A stretch of 64,000 nt of DNA. It comes from Fibrobacter sp. GTDB taxonomy: Bacteria; Fibrobacterota; Fibrobacteria; Fibrobacterales; Fibrobacteraceae. The notes under the pieces were generated by a model. The model saw only the letters and a list, made by a program, of their open reading frames with translations. It had not been told where the DNA came from and made no database searches. Location of the stretch: assembly GCF_017551775.1 (NCBI RefSeq), contig NZ_JAFZKX010000091.1:1-64000 (forward strand). Direction: 5' to 3'. Each line of letters begins with the position of its first letter. The first letter of the stretch is position 1. A program made the translations under genes and the position numbers. Below, in pieces: positions 31,077-39,690 of the stretch.

Positions 31077-32710
31077 TATCTACCCCCTCCGAGCGTCATG
31101 ACCTTGCCCCAGCCGACGTGGCCGTGGTTGTCCTTTACGCGAACGTAGTACACGCCCATCGTGCAGGGGTTGCCCTGTTCGTCAAGGCCGTCCCATACGT
31201 CTTCCTTGGCGTTCGTACTGCGCAGCTTGTCCGCGAAGCGCGGGGCCGATTTTACGATTTTGCGAACCCTCCGCATGTCGTAGCTGAATACTTCGATGGT
31301 GATGTTGGCGTCCTTGCTGACCTTATAGGAAACAAGCGATTCGCTGCCTGCGGTGATGACGGAAGGAACCATGCGGACGGTACCGAGGTCGTCGCCCAGC
31401 TTGGCACGGTTGAGTATCGGGGTCCATGTCTTGCCGGTGTCCGCCGATACGGAAATTCCGTTGCCGTAGGTCGCAACGGCGAGGCCCGTGATGTCCTTGG
31501 TGAGCGGGAACGATGTCATGGACCAGATGATGGCGTCGCGGTTGGTCACGCCCATGTTGAAGCCGTAGAGCCAGCCGCTTTCTTCGTCCTCGTTCTCGAA
31601 GGCGCGAACGCCCAGGGAATCGAGCTTCAGGAACCCGCTTTCCGAACTGCCCACCGCACGTACGGCCACGAACGTCTGCTTGCCGACGAAGGCTACGTTG
31701 CTTACGGTATAGTCGGCGTTGTCGTACAGGTCCTTCTTCTGGGCCTTGCCGTCGAGCCCGATGAAGGGAACCTTCGCGAAGTCCTTGGATGAGTCTGCGT
31801 ATTTGCGCCAGAGGTGCCCCGTGACGGATTCGCTGCCTTGTGTCGATGTTTCGGCGATAACCTGCAGGGGAGTGCCGCCGACCCAGACGCCCGTCACGCG
31901 CATGGTGTCGATCGCCTTGGACGCATTTGTGAGTTTGCCGCTGTTGTCGAGAGTCCACAAGCCTTTCGCGGTCGCAAGCCAGAGGGTCTCGGAATCCTTG
32001 TCGAAGGCCACGTCGAAAATCTCGGTGTATTTCTTCAGGTTCTTGGAGGCGTTCAGCTTGAGCGTGTCGAGGCTCTTTTCGGCGCGGTTGAAAATGAGGT
32101 GGTATTCGCGCGGGTCGAGAATGCCTTTCGAGATGTTGTAGCCCGTAAGGCCGAGCGCGCCCTGCGCAATCCAGAGGGTGGCCTTCGCGGAATCGTAGGC
32201 GAAACCGCTTACGGCGTAAGTCATCGCGGAGTCGAGATCGTTTGCCGCCGTCGGGATCTCAAGCGGCGTCTCGTACGTGCTGGTCAAGTTCCTGAGCGAG
32301 AAGAAACCTTCGGGCTTGAGGTAGTTCCCGCTGTCGTCGAGCCCGAACATCGGGAGGACCGCTCCGAGTTTGCCCGCGGTCGCCACGGGAATGCGGCGCT
32401 GTTCCGCATATACGTCGGTGAACCTCCAGATGCCGTCGTGTACCGCGGTCATCGAATCGGCGACGGCGTCTTGCTCGGTCTTGTCGACCTGCACCTGGCC
32501 CGATGCCGAAACCTTCAGGTTCAAGAGCGTCACGCCGCTGTTCAGTTCCCCGCGGGAAAATACCCAGAGGGCGCCGTCCGAACCTGCGGGTGCTACGGAA
32601 AAAGCCCAGTTGCTGAATAGCGTCTCGGTCGCCGCGAAGGCGCATCCGGCAGAAATAGCCGCGATGCCCAGAGCACGGATTGTCCTGTTCTTAAAACTCG
32701 GAATCATCAC
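31076..32710 (-). CDS. Exported protein with FlgD/T9SS-like C-terminal Ig domain
   Basis: A 544-residue protein with an N-terminal signal (IAAISAGCAFAATE). The body has repeated beta-rich segments with Trp and Gly (GIWRFTDVY, TLWIAQGALGLTGY, TLWLATAKGLWTLDNSG), suggesting a beta-propeller of two-component-sensor or photosystem-repeat type. The last ~95 residues match FlgD-like immunoglobulin domains seen at the end of type IX secretion cargo (ITIEVFSYDMRRVRKI ... DGLDEQGNPCTMGVYYVRV). Function unknown. Its start overlaps the lolA-like stop by one base and its stop overlaps the next start, so translation of the three is coupled. Confidence 0.65.
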   Translation of the reverse strand: MMIPSFKNRTIRALGIAAISAGCAFAATETLFSNWAFSVAPAGSDGALWVFSRGELNSGVTLLNLKVSASGQVQVDKTEQDAVADSMTAVHDGIWRFTDVYAEQRRIPVATAGKLGAVLPMFGLDDSGNYLKPEGFFSLRNLTSTYETPLEIPTAANDLDSAMTYAVSGFAYDSAKATLWIAQGALGLTGYNISKGILDPREYHLIFNRAEKSLDTLKLNASKNLKKYTEIFDVAFDKDSETLWLATAKGLWTLDNSGKLTNASKAIDTMRVTGVWVGGTPLQVIAETSTQGSESVTGHLWRKYADSSKDFAKVPFIGLDGKAQKKDLYDNADYTVSNVAFVGKQTFVAVRAVGSSESGFLKLDSLGVRAFENEDEESGWLYGFNMGVTNRDAIIWSMTSFPLTKDITGLAVATYGNGISVSADTGKTWTPILNRAKLGDDLGTVRMVPSVITAGSESLVSYKVSKDANITIEVFSYDMRRVRKIVKSAPRFADKLRSTNAKEDVWDGLDEQGNPCTMGVYYVRVKDNHGHVGWGKVMTLGGGR

Positions 32711-33345
32711 TACCTCATGTCGATTTCGTCGACACCTTTACGGGATTTGAACTTGAAGTCTTCGGGCGAGACCTTTTTCACGACTTTCAAGTTTATGATG
32801 TTGTACCACGAGGAATTTCCCGTGGGGTCTACGGTGAAGAGCCTCACCGGCGAAAAGTCCTTCTGCGATAGCCATACTTCCATCTGGTCGAACTGGCCCG
32901 CGTATTTCGAGGCGTCGAGCTTCAGCACCCACAGTTTCTGCTTGTTGAATTCGCCTTCCTTCAGTTCCTTGGCCTTGCATCCCAGGTACTTGAAAAGCAT
33001 TTCGGAGGGGTGGAACGCCGAAGAGAGGTCTTCGACCGCCTTGATGAGCACCTGGTTCTGTTCGGGATTGTACTGCCAGAGGCTTTCCCCGTCGCTCGTG
33101 AACTCGATGCCCGCGACCTTCAGTTTGAACCTGTCCGCGTCCGCTACCAGGAGCGTGCCCTTTTGGCTTACGATGTCCGGGGAGTCCGAATAGAACACCT
33201 GCACCTGGAAATCGAGGCTCCATGCCTTGCCCGACTTGAACCAGGCCTGCGACTTGGCCAGCGCCTCGTCCGCGGTGAGCGCGAAAGCTTGGATGGCCAT
33301 GGACGCCACGGCCAACAATACAATAAAGATACTACGATTTTTCAT
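32710..33345 (-). CDS. LolA-like periplasmic lipoprotein carrier
   Basis: Start at ATG 33345, preceded by CAGGAG at five to six bases; the frame extends seven codons further without support. After a signal peptide (MKNRSIFIVLLAVASMAIQAFA) the ~190-residue mature part shows the LolA/LolB-like pattern: an initial helix (EALAKSQAWFKSGKAWSLDF), strands with GTLLVADADRFKLKVAG and LWQYNPEQNQVLIK, and a late strand region ending EDFKFKSRKGVDEIDM. LolA carries lipoproteins from the inner to the outer membrane. First gene of a four-gene coupled operon ending in recF. Confidence 0.75.
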   Translation of the reverse strand: MKNRSIFIVLLAVASMAIQAFALTADEALAKSQAWFKSGKAWSLDFQVQVFYSDSPDIVSQKGTLLVADADRFKLKVAGIEFTSDGESLWQYNPEQNQVLIKAVEDLSSAFHPSEMLFKYLGCKAKELKEGEFNKQKLWVLKLDASKYAGQFDQMEVWLSQKDFSPVRLFTVDPTGNSSWYNIINLKVVKKVSPEDFKFKSRKGVDEIDMR

Positions 33346-33452
33346 AACGCTCCTGAATATGCACAAAAATACAAAACGCGAGCCCCGTAGACGTTGGGTT
33401 TTTTGAAGATATATTTCTATCTTTTGTCAAAGAACTTTTTTGGAAGGATTTT

Positions 33453-34574
33453 ATGCGCAAACTCATTTTGCCTATCGCCCTCGTTTCCGCTTCTTTCTCG
33501 TTCGCTTTGGACGTTGAACTGCACGGGGATGTAAACTTTGACTACGGTAGCTATTTCGACAGCGATTTTAGCCCGACAAACGCGGCCAACCAGGATATCG
33601 ATCTTTCTGCGAAGGCCAAACTCGACGAGAACGTGTCCGTCACCGTGAAGGCGAACACCCATACCTCGTATGTCGACAGCTCTGATGGCCTCGTGAAGGC
33701 CTCCGAAACCCGCCGCCACTACTTTGCGCATTCCACTGCCATGGGCAATGGAGGCAAGTACACCGATTTCAACTTCGACGGAGTGGAACTCCGCTGGGAC
33801 GTCGCCCATTCCATCAGCCTCGTCTTCGGTGACCTTACCTATTCTGCAGGTGCGTTCAACTACTACTACTGGCGCGATCCGGCCCGTTATGCCGTGATTG
33901 TCCGTGAACAGAACATGCGCGGTGCCGGTGTCGAAGTCGGCAACGAGAAGTACGGTTCCGGTAAGGTCTACATAGGCGCTTCCGAGAACAACGAACATTC
34001 CATGGTCCTTTTCGGTACCTATTCGTACCCTGTATTGAACCACGTGGACGAACACCTCGTGCTCACCCCGAGCGTGGACTGGCTGTTCGGCAAGGATATC
34101 GGCCGTAGCCACACCTACGTCTTCGGCCTTGAAGTCGATTACACCAAGAGCCTCGAGAAGATGAACTACGGCGTCTACGCCGTGTGGGGCATCCACCCGT
34201 ACAAGGGCAAGGGCGTCCACTCCTTCCTCGTGGAACCGAGCTTCAATTACGATTTCTTCAACTTCTCGGCTAACTTCTTCTACGCCATTGTCGACGAAGA
34301 ATATGACGCCGAAGTCCAGATCCTGACCGAAGACCAGATGATGTTCGCCGTCGAACCGAGCTTCAATCTCCACAAGAAGTTCGCGCTGGGCGTGGGTTAT
34401 GAATACCATGACCACGACACCAACAAGGATGACGACAGCTACCACTTCCTCGGCCTGAACGCCTACCTGTACCCGACTCTGAAGACCGAACTCGTGTTCT
34501 GGTGCGGTTACAACTTCAGCGACAAGATCGAAACGGACTTCGCCATGGGTGTCAGCGCGAAGGCTAGCTTCTAG
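33453..34574 (+). CDS. Outer-membrane beta-barrel protein (porin-like)
   Basis: A 373-residue protein with a signal peptide (ALVSASFSFALD) followed by alternating amphipathic strands rich in Tyr, Phe, Asp and Gly and ending in Phe, typical of an outer-membrane barrel. I see no residue set that names a family; the strand pattern (ELHGDVNFDYGSYFDSDF, FALGVGYEYHDHD, LKTELVFWCGYNF) suggests 14-18 strands. Codon use is very strongly biased, pointing to high expression. It is divergent from the lolA-like operon and followed 32 bases later by an OpgC-like gene. Confidence 0.65.
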   Translation: MRKLILPIALVSASFSFALDVELHGDVNFDYGSYFDSDFSPTNAANQDIDLSAKAKLDENVSVTVKANTHTSYVDSSDGLVKASETRRHYFAHSTAMGNGGKYTDFNFDGVELRWDVAHSISLVFGDLTYSAGAFNYYYWRDPARYAVIVREQNMRGAGVEVGNEKYGSGKVYIGASENNEHSMVLFGTYSYPVLNHVDEHLVLTPSVDWLFGKDIGRSHTYVFGLEVDYTKSLEKMNYGVYAVWGIHPYKGKGVHSFLVEPSFNYDFFNFSANFFYAIVDEEYDAEVQILTEDQMMFAVEPSFNLHKKFALGVGYEYHDHDTNKDDDSYHFLGLNAYLYPTLKTELVFWCGYNFSDKIETDFAMGVSAKASF

Positions 34575-34606
34575 CCCGCGCCCGCAAGGCCTGTCTAGGG
34601 AAACCC

Positions 34607-35671
34607 GTGAGAATCAGGGCTCTAGATTCCATCCGGGGGTTGTTGCTTCTGATAATGACCCTGGACCATTTCGGAAAGCCCATATCGTATTACTTATACC
34701 AGTGCTTCGGCTTCTTCAGTGCGGCCGAAGGCTTTTTTTTCTTGTCCGGCTTCGTCGGGATGCTCGCCGCCACGAGCAAGGGAGTCAAGGACCCGAAGCA
34801 GACGTGGATGCGTTCCCGCGCGTTCAAGACGTGGCGCTACCACATGGTGACGCTTGTCGTGCTCTGCGTTGCGGCCTGGTGCTTCATGCCGCGGGTGACG
34901 CATTTCTTCGATTCCCTCTACGCTCATCCCGTTGTCGGGGGCGTGTATAGCCTTGTCCTCGTGAACACGCCCGAATGGCTCGACGTGCTCCCGCTGTACG
35001 TGATATTCCTGCTTGCGGGTTCATTCGTGTTCCCGCTGTTCGTGAAGGCGGCGCGCAAGCGTACGGTGCTGCTCTTGTGGCTGCCTTCGTTCTGCGTATG
35101 GGTCGCCGCCCAGTTCGGGTTCCGCGACGCCTGCAATTCCATTTTCCCCGCTTGGATTTACCACGGGTTCTTCGACCCCTTCGGCTGGCAGTTCGTGTAC
35201 TTCTCGGGTGCCGCTACCGCTTCCTGGTGGCGCATCGCCAAACCGGGCAAGGCGGGGGAGGTCGTCAGGTCGCTCACGCCTGCGCTTGTCGTGGTCGCGG
35301 TCTTCTGCTTCCTCTGGTCGCACCAGTTTATCCCGCTCGGGTTGCCTTCCGAATTCTTCGTGAGCAAGGACCACGTGGGCCCGCTCCGTTTCGCGAACTT
35401 CTTCACGTTCATGCTGGTCATCTGCTGGATTGTCCGGCGCTTTCCCGACCTGCTGGACTTCCGCATGACGAACACGATGGGCAGGCATAGCCTCGACGTC
35501 TATACCGCGCAAATCGTGCTTGTCTACATCTGGATGGCCCTGCCCGGTTCCATCCGCTACCACGGGCCGTGGAACGTCCTTGTCCCGCTGGTTTCTTGCG
35601 TGTTGCTCTGGGCGCTCGCGAAGTTCCGCGAACCGCGCGTCAGTACCCGCGAGCCCCGCGCGGGCAAGTAA
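34607..35671 (+). CDS. OpgC-like integral membrane acyltransferase
   Basis: GTG start at 34607. The 354-residue membrane protein has about ten hydrophobic segments and the OpgC/acyltransferase-3-like opening RALDSIRGLLLLIMTLDHFG followed by SAAEGFFFLSGFVG. OpgC adds succinyl groups to periplasmic glucans; related proteins acetylate surface polysaccharides. Here the substrate is unknown. The last residues are basic and cytoplasmic. It may share a transcript with the barrel gene 32 bases upstream, though no functional link is evident. Confidence 0.7.
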   Translation: MRIRALDSIRGLLLLIMTLDHFGKPISYYLYQCFGFFSAAEGFFFLSGFVGMLAATSKGVKDPKQTWMRSRAFKTWRYHMVTLVVLCVAAWCFMPRVTHFFDSLYAHPVVGGVYSLVLVNTPEWLDVLPLYVIFLLAGSFVFPLFVKAARKRTVLLLWLPSFCVWVAAQFGFRDACNSIFPAWIYHGFFDPFGWQFVYFSGAATASWWRIAKPGKAGEVVRSLTPALVVVAVFCFLWSHQFIPLGLPSEFFVSKDHVGPLRFANFFTFMLVICWIVRRFPDLLDFRMTNTMGRHSLDVYTAQIVLVYIWMALPGSIRYHGPWNVLVPLVSCVLLWALAKFREPRVSTREPRAGK

Positions 35672-35808
35672 TGAACCGCAGGTGACAAACCGCGGGAAAG
35701 CGTTCCCATATCAATCTCTCTGTTGTATATAACGTAATGTTTTGCGGGCTAACTCCTTTGTACTGAAACAGTTAGCTTGCGCTGGTCGTGTTGCCGTTGC
35801 CGGCATGC

Positions 35809-35836
35809 AAAAAAGCCCCGGCGCATTGCCGAGGCT
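35809..35836 (-). terminator. Intrinsic terminator after the TPR-like lipoprotein gene
   Basis: On the minus strand, AGCCTCGGC/GCCGGGGCT with a five-base loop and a run of T. The one non-Watson-Crick position is a G-U pair only in the minus-strand RNA, which fixes the direction. The stretch 35672-35808 before it holds nothing else I can identify. Confidence 0.8.
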
Positions 35837-35862
35837 CTTTACAAATTCCGTCGTGTTTACAA

Positions 35863-36924
35863 TTACTGACCGAGGAACTTCTTGCCGATACCGAATTCAT
35901 CCTTGTACTGGATGTAGTCGGGAACGAAGCTCTTGTCGAAGTTGAACGTGACGTTCAAGCCGCACTGGAATTCGTTCATCAGCTTGCCCTTTTCGCCAGC
36001 CTTCAGGTTCTGGCGCTTCTTTTCGATCTTTTCGTCGCCCTTCTTGCCCACGAGCACTTCGGCTTCGCACCAGCCGGTGCCGGCCTTGGCGTTCACGGAC
36101 TTGCCGTCGGTGGAGACGAGGGTGATGTTTGCCGGGTCAAGAACGGTGTTGTTGCCGGTCGATGCCCAGAACTGGAGTTCGCCCACGAGAGAGGTGGCGG
36201 TCAGCTTGAGGGTCGGAAGAGCCATCACGTAGCCCCACTTGTCCACGCGGTTCTTGCCGGACGGATCGGGGATGTTTTCACCGAAGATGAGGAAGTAACC
36301 GCGGGTGCCCTTGCGGCTCTTGTTGAGCGCGGCCTTCACGTCGGCGTTTTCCGGAGCGATTTCGGCGATGCGGAGCAGGTAGTATTCGCAGACCACCGGG
36401 TCGGTTTCGTCGTTGGCTTCGGCGAGAGCGGCCGGAACGTAGAGGTTTTCGGCTTCGGTACGGAGGGTCTTCACGGCGGCTTCACCGGCGTTCATTCTCT
36501 TCGCGATGGAGAGGGCGGTGTCGATCTTGGCGAATGCCTGGAGGGTGGAACCGTAGTCCAGACCCTGCTGGGCGGCCTGCTGCTTACCGATGGTGGCGTA
36601 GCTCGTCACGAATTCTTCGATGACTTCGGGCTTCTGCACCTTGGAAATGTTGGAAGCTGCCTTGTCGAAATAGCCACTGATGAGGTCGCTGTTCAGGTTG
36701 CTCTTTGCTTCGACATTGGCACCGCGAACGAGAGCGAGCGTGAAATTGTCGTAAAATTCGTCAGAAACCTTGCCCTTTTTGAGAGCGTCCAGGTAGGAGT
36801 TGATGGCGTTCCTGTAGCGCTGATTCTCCAGGTGTTCGTCGCCACGCTTTTCGTTGGCGCCCTTGCAGCCGGTAAGCGCGAAGGCCACCGACATGGCTAA
36901 AGTGGCAAGAAAAATTTTCTTCAT
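35863..36924 (-). CDS. Lipoprotein with N-terminal TPR-like helices
   Basis: A classic lipoprotein signal (SVAFALTGC, Cys20) starts this 353-residue protein. Residues ~25-210 are helical with spaced Ala/Leu/Tyr (HLENQRYRNAINSYLDALKKG), as in tetratricopeptide repeats. The C-terminal ~140 residues are beta-rich with conserved-looking Gly/Trp and the segment RGYFLIFGENIPDPSGKNRV. No known family assigned. The gene is monocistronic: a terminator follows, and a small palindrome (ACCCAT-GTGAA-ATGGGT, 36965-36981) lies in its upstream region. Strong codon bias suggests high expression. Confidence 0.7.
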   Translation of the reverse strand: MKKIFLATLAMSVAFALTGCKGANEKRGDEHLENQRYRNAINSYLDALKKGKVSDEFYDNFTLALVRGANVEAKSNLNSDLISGYFDKAASNISKVQKPEVIEEFVTSYATIGKQQAAQQGLDYGSTLQAFAKIDTALSIAKRMNAGEAAVKTLRTEAENLYVPAALAEANDETDPVVCEYYLLRIAEIAPENADVKAALNKSRKGTRGYFLIFGENIPDPSGKNRVDKWGYVMALPTLKLTATSLVGELQFWASTGNNTVLDPANITLVSTDGKSVNAKAGTGWCEAEVLVGKKGDEKIEKKRQNLKAGEKGKLMNEFQCGLNVTFNFDKSFVPDYIQYKDEFGIGKKFLGQ

Positions 36925-37069
36925 TGGTTTAATCCTCGAGGATGAAGTTCAAAATAACCTAAAAACCCATGTGAAATGGGTCGAAGGTTTTCCACATGAT
37001 AATTTAAATAAATAAATTTGTCTTATATCACACATATAGGTAAATTTTTTTTTGGAGTGTGTGTAGGGA

Positions 37070-38500
37070 ATGGATATTCTTGTTGTCAGCCCGGAAGCGG
37101 GTAATTGGCAGATACCGAGCCCGCTGACCACGGCGGTCAACCGGTTGACTGATGCGTTCGCCCAGGCCGGGGTGAATGTTATGACCTGTTCCCCGTTCTA
37201 CAAGAACCATTTACAGAATCTGGAAAGTTACAAGTGCGTGTTCCGCGGAGAGGAACGCATGCACCGTAAGCCCTACGAGGTCTGGGTCTCTGAGTCCGAC
37301 CCTCTGCACACCTATATCTATAACGAAGATTATTTCGGTCGCCCCTATGTCTACGGCCCGCCCAAGAGCATGCCGTATGGCGACAACCACCTGAGGTTTG
37401 CCTTCCTTGCGTCGGCATGCCTGAGCTATGCCATCGATACCGGGACCCATTACCAGGCGATTCTCGGGCATGAATGGGGTGGCGCCCTGGCAGGCGCGCT
37501 CGCTCACAATACGTACAAAGATGAATTCGGCGACGTCCCGTTCTTCTTCACCGTCCACAACATTACATACGACTTCCACGTGAGGTCCGACGAAATCGAA
37601 AGGATCGGGCTTCCGCGCGACCGCTACAACATGGACGGATACGAGTTCTGGGGCAAGGTGAGCCTCCTCAAGGCGGGCATCTGTTTTGCCGAAAAGGTGC
37701 TTTTCCCGTCGCCCGGTTACCGCGATGCGATGCTCAATACGAACCTGCCGGGCGGCCTGAGTGGCTTTTTGAACCACAATGCGGACAAACTTATCGGCGT
37801 GCAGTTCGGCGTGAGTTACAAGGTCTGGGACTTCAATCGCGACGAGCACCTCCCCATCAAGGAGGCGAAGCGCCGGGCCAGGCTCCACCTGCAGGAATCC
37901 TTCCACGTGGACTTCGGGTCGAAGCTCGTCCTCTACGTGCATCTCGACGACGAAGCGGGCAACACTTCCGAGACGCTTGCGACCATCCTCACCGACATTA
38001 CCAAGCAGGACGTGTTCATCATCGTGGGCATTTCGCCCGAAGATCCGGAATGGAACTTCTACCAGGACGTGTCGAAGCAGTATCCGGACATCATGCACGT
38101 GCAGCCTCTCGACAAGGAAACCGAGAACGTGAAGCCGTTGAAGGAAGTCCTTGCCGGTTCTGATATTTTGTTCGCAGCGAACCTGCGTGAGCCGTCCACC
38201 TCGATTATCCTCAAGGCGCTCGCCTGCGGAACGCTCCCGCTCACGGGAATCAATGTCGGCGTGGCGAGCATGCTGAGCGACTACGCCCCGGAGACGGCCG
38301 GCTGCGCGAACGCGTTCCTCGTCGAAGACGAAAATGCTCCGCACCAGATGTTGCGCCGCTTAAAGGATGCGCTCCACGTGTACAGGAACGAAGTCGCCGA
38401 TTGGGACAAGGCGGTAGTGAACGCGTACAGCGGTTTTCATTATGAATGGGCCCGCACAATTTCAAAATATTTGCTAATATTGGGCGAACTGGGACTTTAG
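37070..38500 (+). CDS. Divergent GT5 glycogen/starch-synthase-like glycosyltransferase
   Basis: The 476-residue protein has the two-domain GT-B build of bacterial glycogen synthases: start MDILVVSPEAGNW, the HEWGGALAGAL and FFTVHNITYDF blocks typical of GlgA's first domain, and a C-terminal nucleotide-sugar region with REPSTSIILKALACGTLP. The ADP-glucose-binding K-x-G-G-L loop expected within the first 20 residues is replaced by NWQIPSPLTTA, so the donor or activity may differ from GlgA. No other glycogen genes are nearby. Its final codons and stop lie inside the following tRNA gene. Confidence 0.7.
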   Translation: MDILVVSPEAGNWQIPSPLTTAVNRLTDAFAQAGVNVMTCSPFYKNHLQNLESYKCVFRGEERMHRKPYEVWVSESDPLHTYIYNEDYFGRPYVYGPPKSMPYGDNHLRFAFLASACLSYAIDTGTHYQAILGHEWGGALAGALAHNTYKDEFGDVPFFFTVHNITYDFHVRSDEIERIGLPRDRYNMDGYEFWGKVSLLKAGICFAEKVLFPSPGYRDAMLNTNLPGGLSGFLNHNADKLIGVQFGVSYKVWDFNRDEHLPIKEAKRRARLHLQESFHVDFGSKLVLYVHLDDEAGNTSETLATILTDITKQDVFIIVGISPEDPEWNFYQDVSKQYPDIMHVQPLDKETENVKPLKEVLAGSDILFAANLREPSTSIILKALACGTLPLTGINVGVASMLSDYAPETAGCANAFLVEDENAPHQMLRRLKDALHVYRNEVADWDKAVVNAYSGFHYEWARTISKYLLILGELGL

Positions 38501-38564
38501 CTCAATTGGTTAGAGCAGCGGACTCATAACCCGCGGGTTCCGGGTTCAAGTCCCGGAGGTCCCA
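38491..38564 (+). tRNA. tRNA with CAU anticodon (elongator Met or Ile2)
   Basis: A complete cloverleaf: acceptor GGGACTT/AGGTCCC, D arm GCTC/GAGC, anticodon loop CTCATAA (anticodon CAU), T arm CCGGG-TTCAAGT-CCCGG, discriminator A. The anticodon stem has one A-C mismatch next to the loop. CCA is not encoded (CGA follows). CAU can be elongator Met or the lysidine-modified Ile2; the GGACTCATAA context resembles Ile2 as well as Met, so the identity is open. The first ten bases overlap the end of the GT5 gene, so its promoter must lie in that gene; TAATAT at 38475-38480 is a possible -10. Confidence 0.9.
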
Positions 38565-38566
38565 CG

Positions 38567-38601
38567 AAAGGCTTGCAACTGTAACGGTTGCGAGCCTTTT
38601 T
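38567..38601 (+). terminator. Intrinsic terminator after the tRNA
   Basis: Thirteen-base stem (AAAGGCTTGCAAC/GTTGCGAGCCTTT, one wobble) followed by T residues, three bases after the tRNA. Confidence 0.85.
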
Positions 38602-38653
38602 GTTTGTTCGGATTTTGTTAAGTCGACTGCAATGCAGGGGTGCCGGTCCGACC

Positions 38654-39583
38654 TCAGCGACTGATGGTCTTGATCTCGCCGCGCCTTACGCGCTCTTCGC
38701 TGTAGGGGTCGATGTGCACCAAAGCGTCGACGACATTCTCGCCGGCGTCGATAAGCCTGCGTTCTACTTCTTCGGCGAGGTCGTGCGCTGCAAGGAGCGA
38801 CATCTCGGCCGGAACCACCACGTGCAGGTCCACGTGCAGGTCCGAGCCCACGTAACGCGAGCGGAACCCGTGGATGCTGATGACGTTCGGGCAGGCGAGT
38901 GCAACCTCTTTCAGTTTTCGGGCCACGTCTTCGGATGCGCCGACGTCAGCCACCTGGTGTATTCCGGGCCATGCGATTTCGAAGCCCGAATGCAGGATGA
39001 ACGCCGAGACGATGATGGCGCCTACCGAGTCCGCGAACCAGAACTGCGGCATGGCGATCCCGAAGACGACGGCAATCAGTACCGGGATGGAACTGTAGGC
39101 GTCGCTCCTGTGGTGCCACGCGTTGGCCTCGAGCGCCTGGCTCCGGATGGCGCGGCCCTTGGCGCGCGTGTAGCGGAAAAGCGCTTCCTTGATGACGATG
39201 GAAAGTGCCGCCATGACGGCCGCGATCCATTCGGGCCTCGACTGCACTCCGTCCTTGAGCGATATGATGGCGTTATAACCGAGCCCTATACCCACGGCGC
39301 ATACCGCAAGCCCGATGCCCACCGTGATGAGCGTCTCGAAGCGCCGGTGCCCGTAGGGGTGTTCCGCATCCGGAGGCGAGTTCCAGAATTTCGACCCCAC
39401 GATAATCGCGATGTCGGTAATGAAGTCCGATGCGCTGTGGATAGCGTCGGCGACAAGCGCCTGCGACCCGCCGAAATAGCCCGCAAAGAACTTGCCCACC
39501 GAGAGCGCGGCATTCCAGCCGAGCCCTATCCAGGTCACTTTGCGGACATCGCCGCCATTGTCCTTTTTGCGAACGCGAGTCAT
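38654..39583 (-). CDS. Cation diffusion facilitator (metal efflux) transporter
   Basis: A 309-residue CDF protein with six membrane helices and a cytoplasmic C-terminal ferredoxin-like domain. The transport-site pairs are visible: ADAIHSASDFITD in helix 2 (H-x3-D) and WHHRSDAYSS in helix 5 (H-x3-D), characteristic of Zn/Cd/Co or related metal-proton antiporters. The HPYGHRRFE loop after helix 2 is a family hallmark. It exports divalent cations across the inner membrane. Monocistronic, with no metal regulator nearby. Confidence 0.92.
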   Translation of the reverse strand: MTRVRKKDNGGDVRKVTWIGLGWNAALSVGKFFAGYFGGSQALVADAIHSASDFITDIAIIVGSKFWNSPPDAEHPYGHRRFETLITVGIGLAVCAVGIGLGYNAIISLKDGVQSRPEWIAAVMAALSIVIKEALFRYTRAKGRAIRSQALEANAWHHRSDAYSSIPVLIAVVFGIAMPQFWFADSVGAIIVSAFILHSGFEIAWPGIHQVADVGASEDVARKLKEVALACPNVISIHGFRSRYVGSDLHVDLHVVVPAEMSLLAAHDLAEEVERRLIDAGENVVDALVHIDPYSEERVRRGEIKTISR

Positions 39584-39690
39584 TGCCCCTCAAACTAGCA
39601 AAAAAGCCTATCCGGTGCAACCATGCGGCAAAGCCGTGCATCTAAAGAGTATAAAAACAGTTTGGCACTTTCTATTTTTAGGTCGCACTT

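Noticed and set aside
36965-36981. Palindrome ACCCAT-GTGAA-ATGGGT as an operator or terminator
   Set aside because: It lies between divergent genes, has only six-base arms and no T tract on either strand; no second copy was seen.
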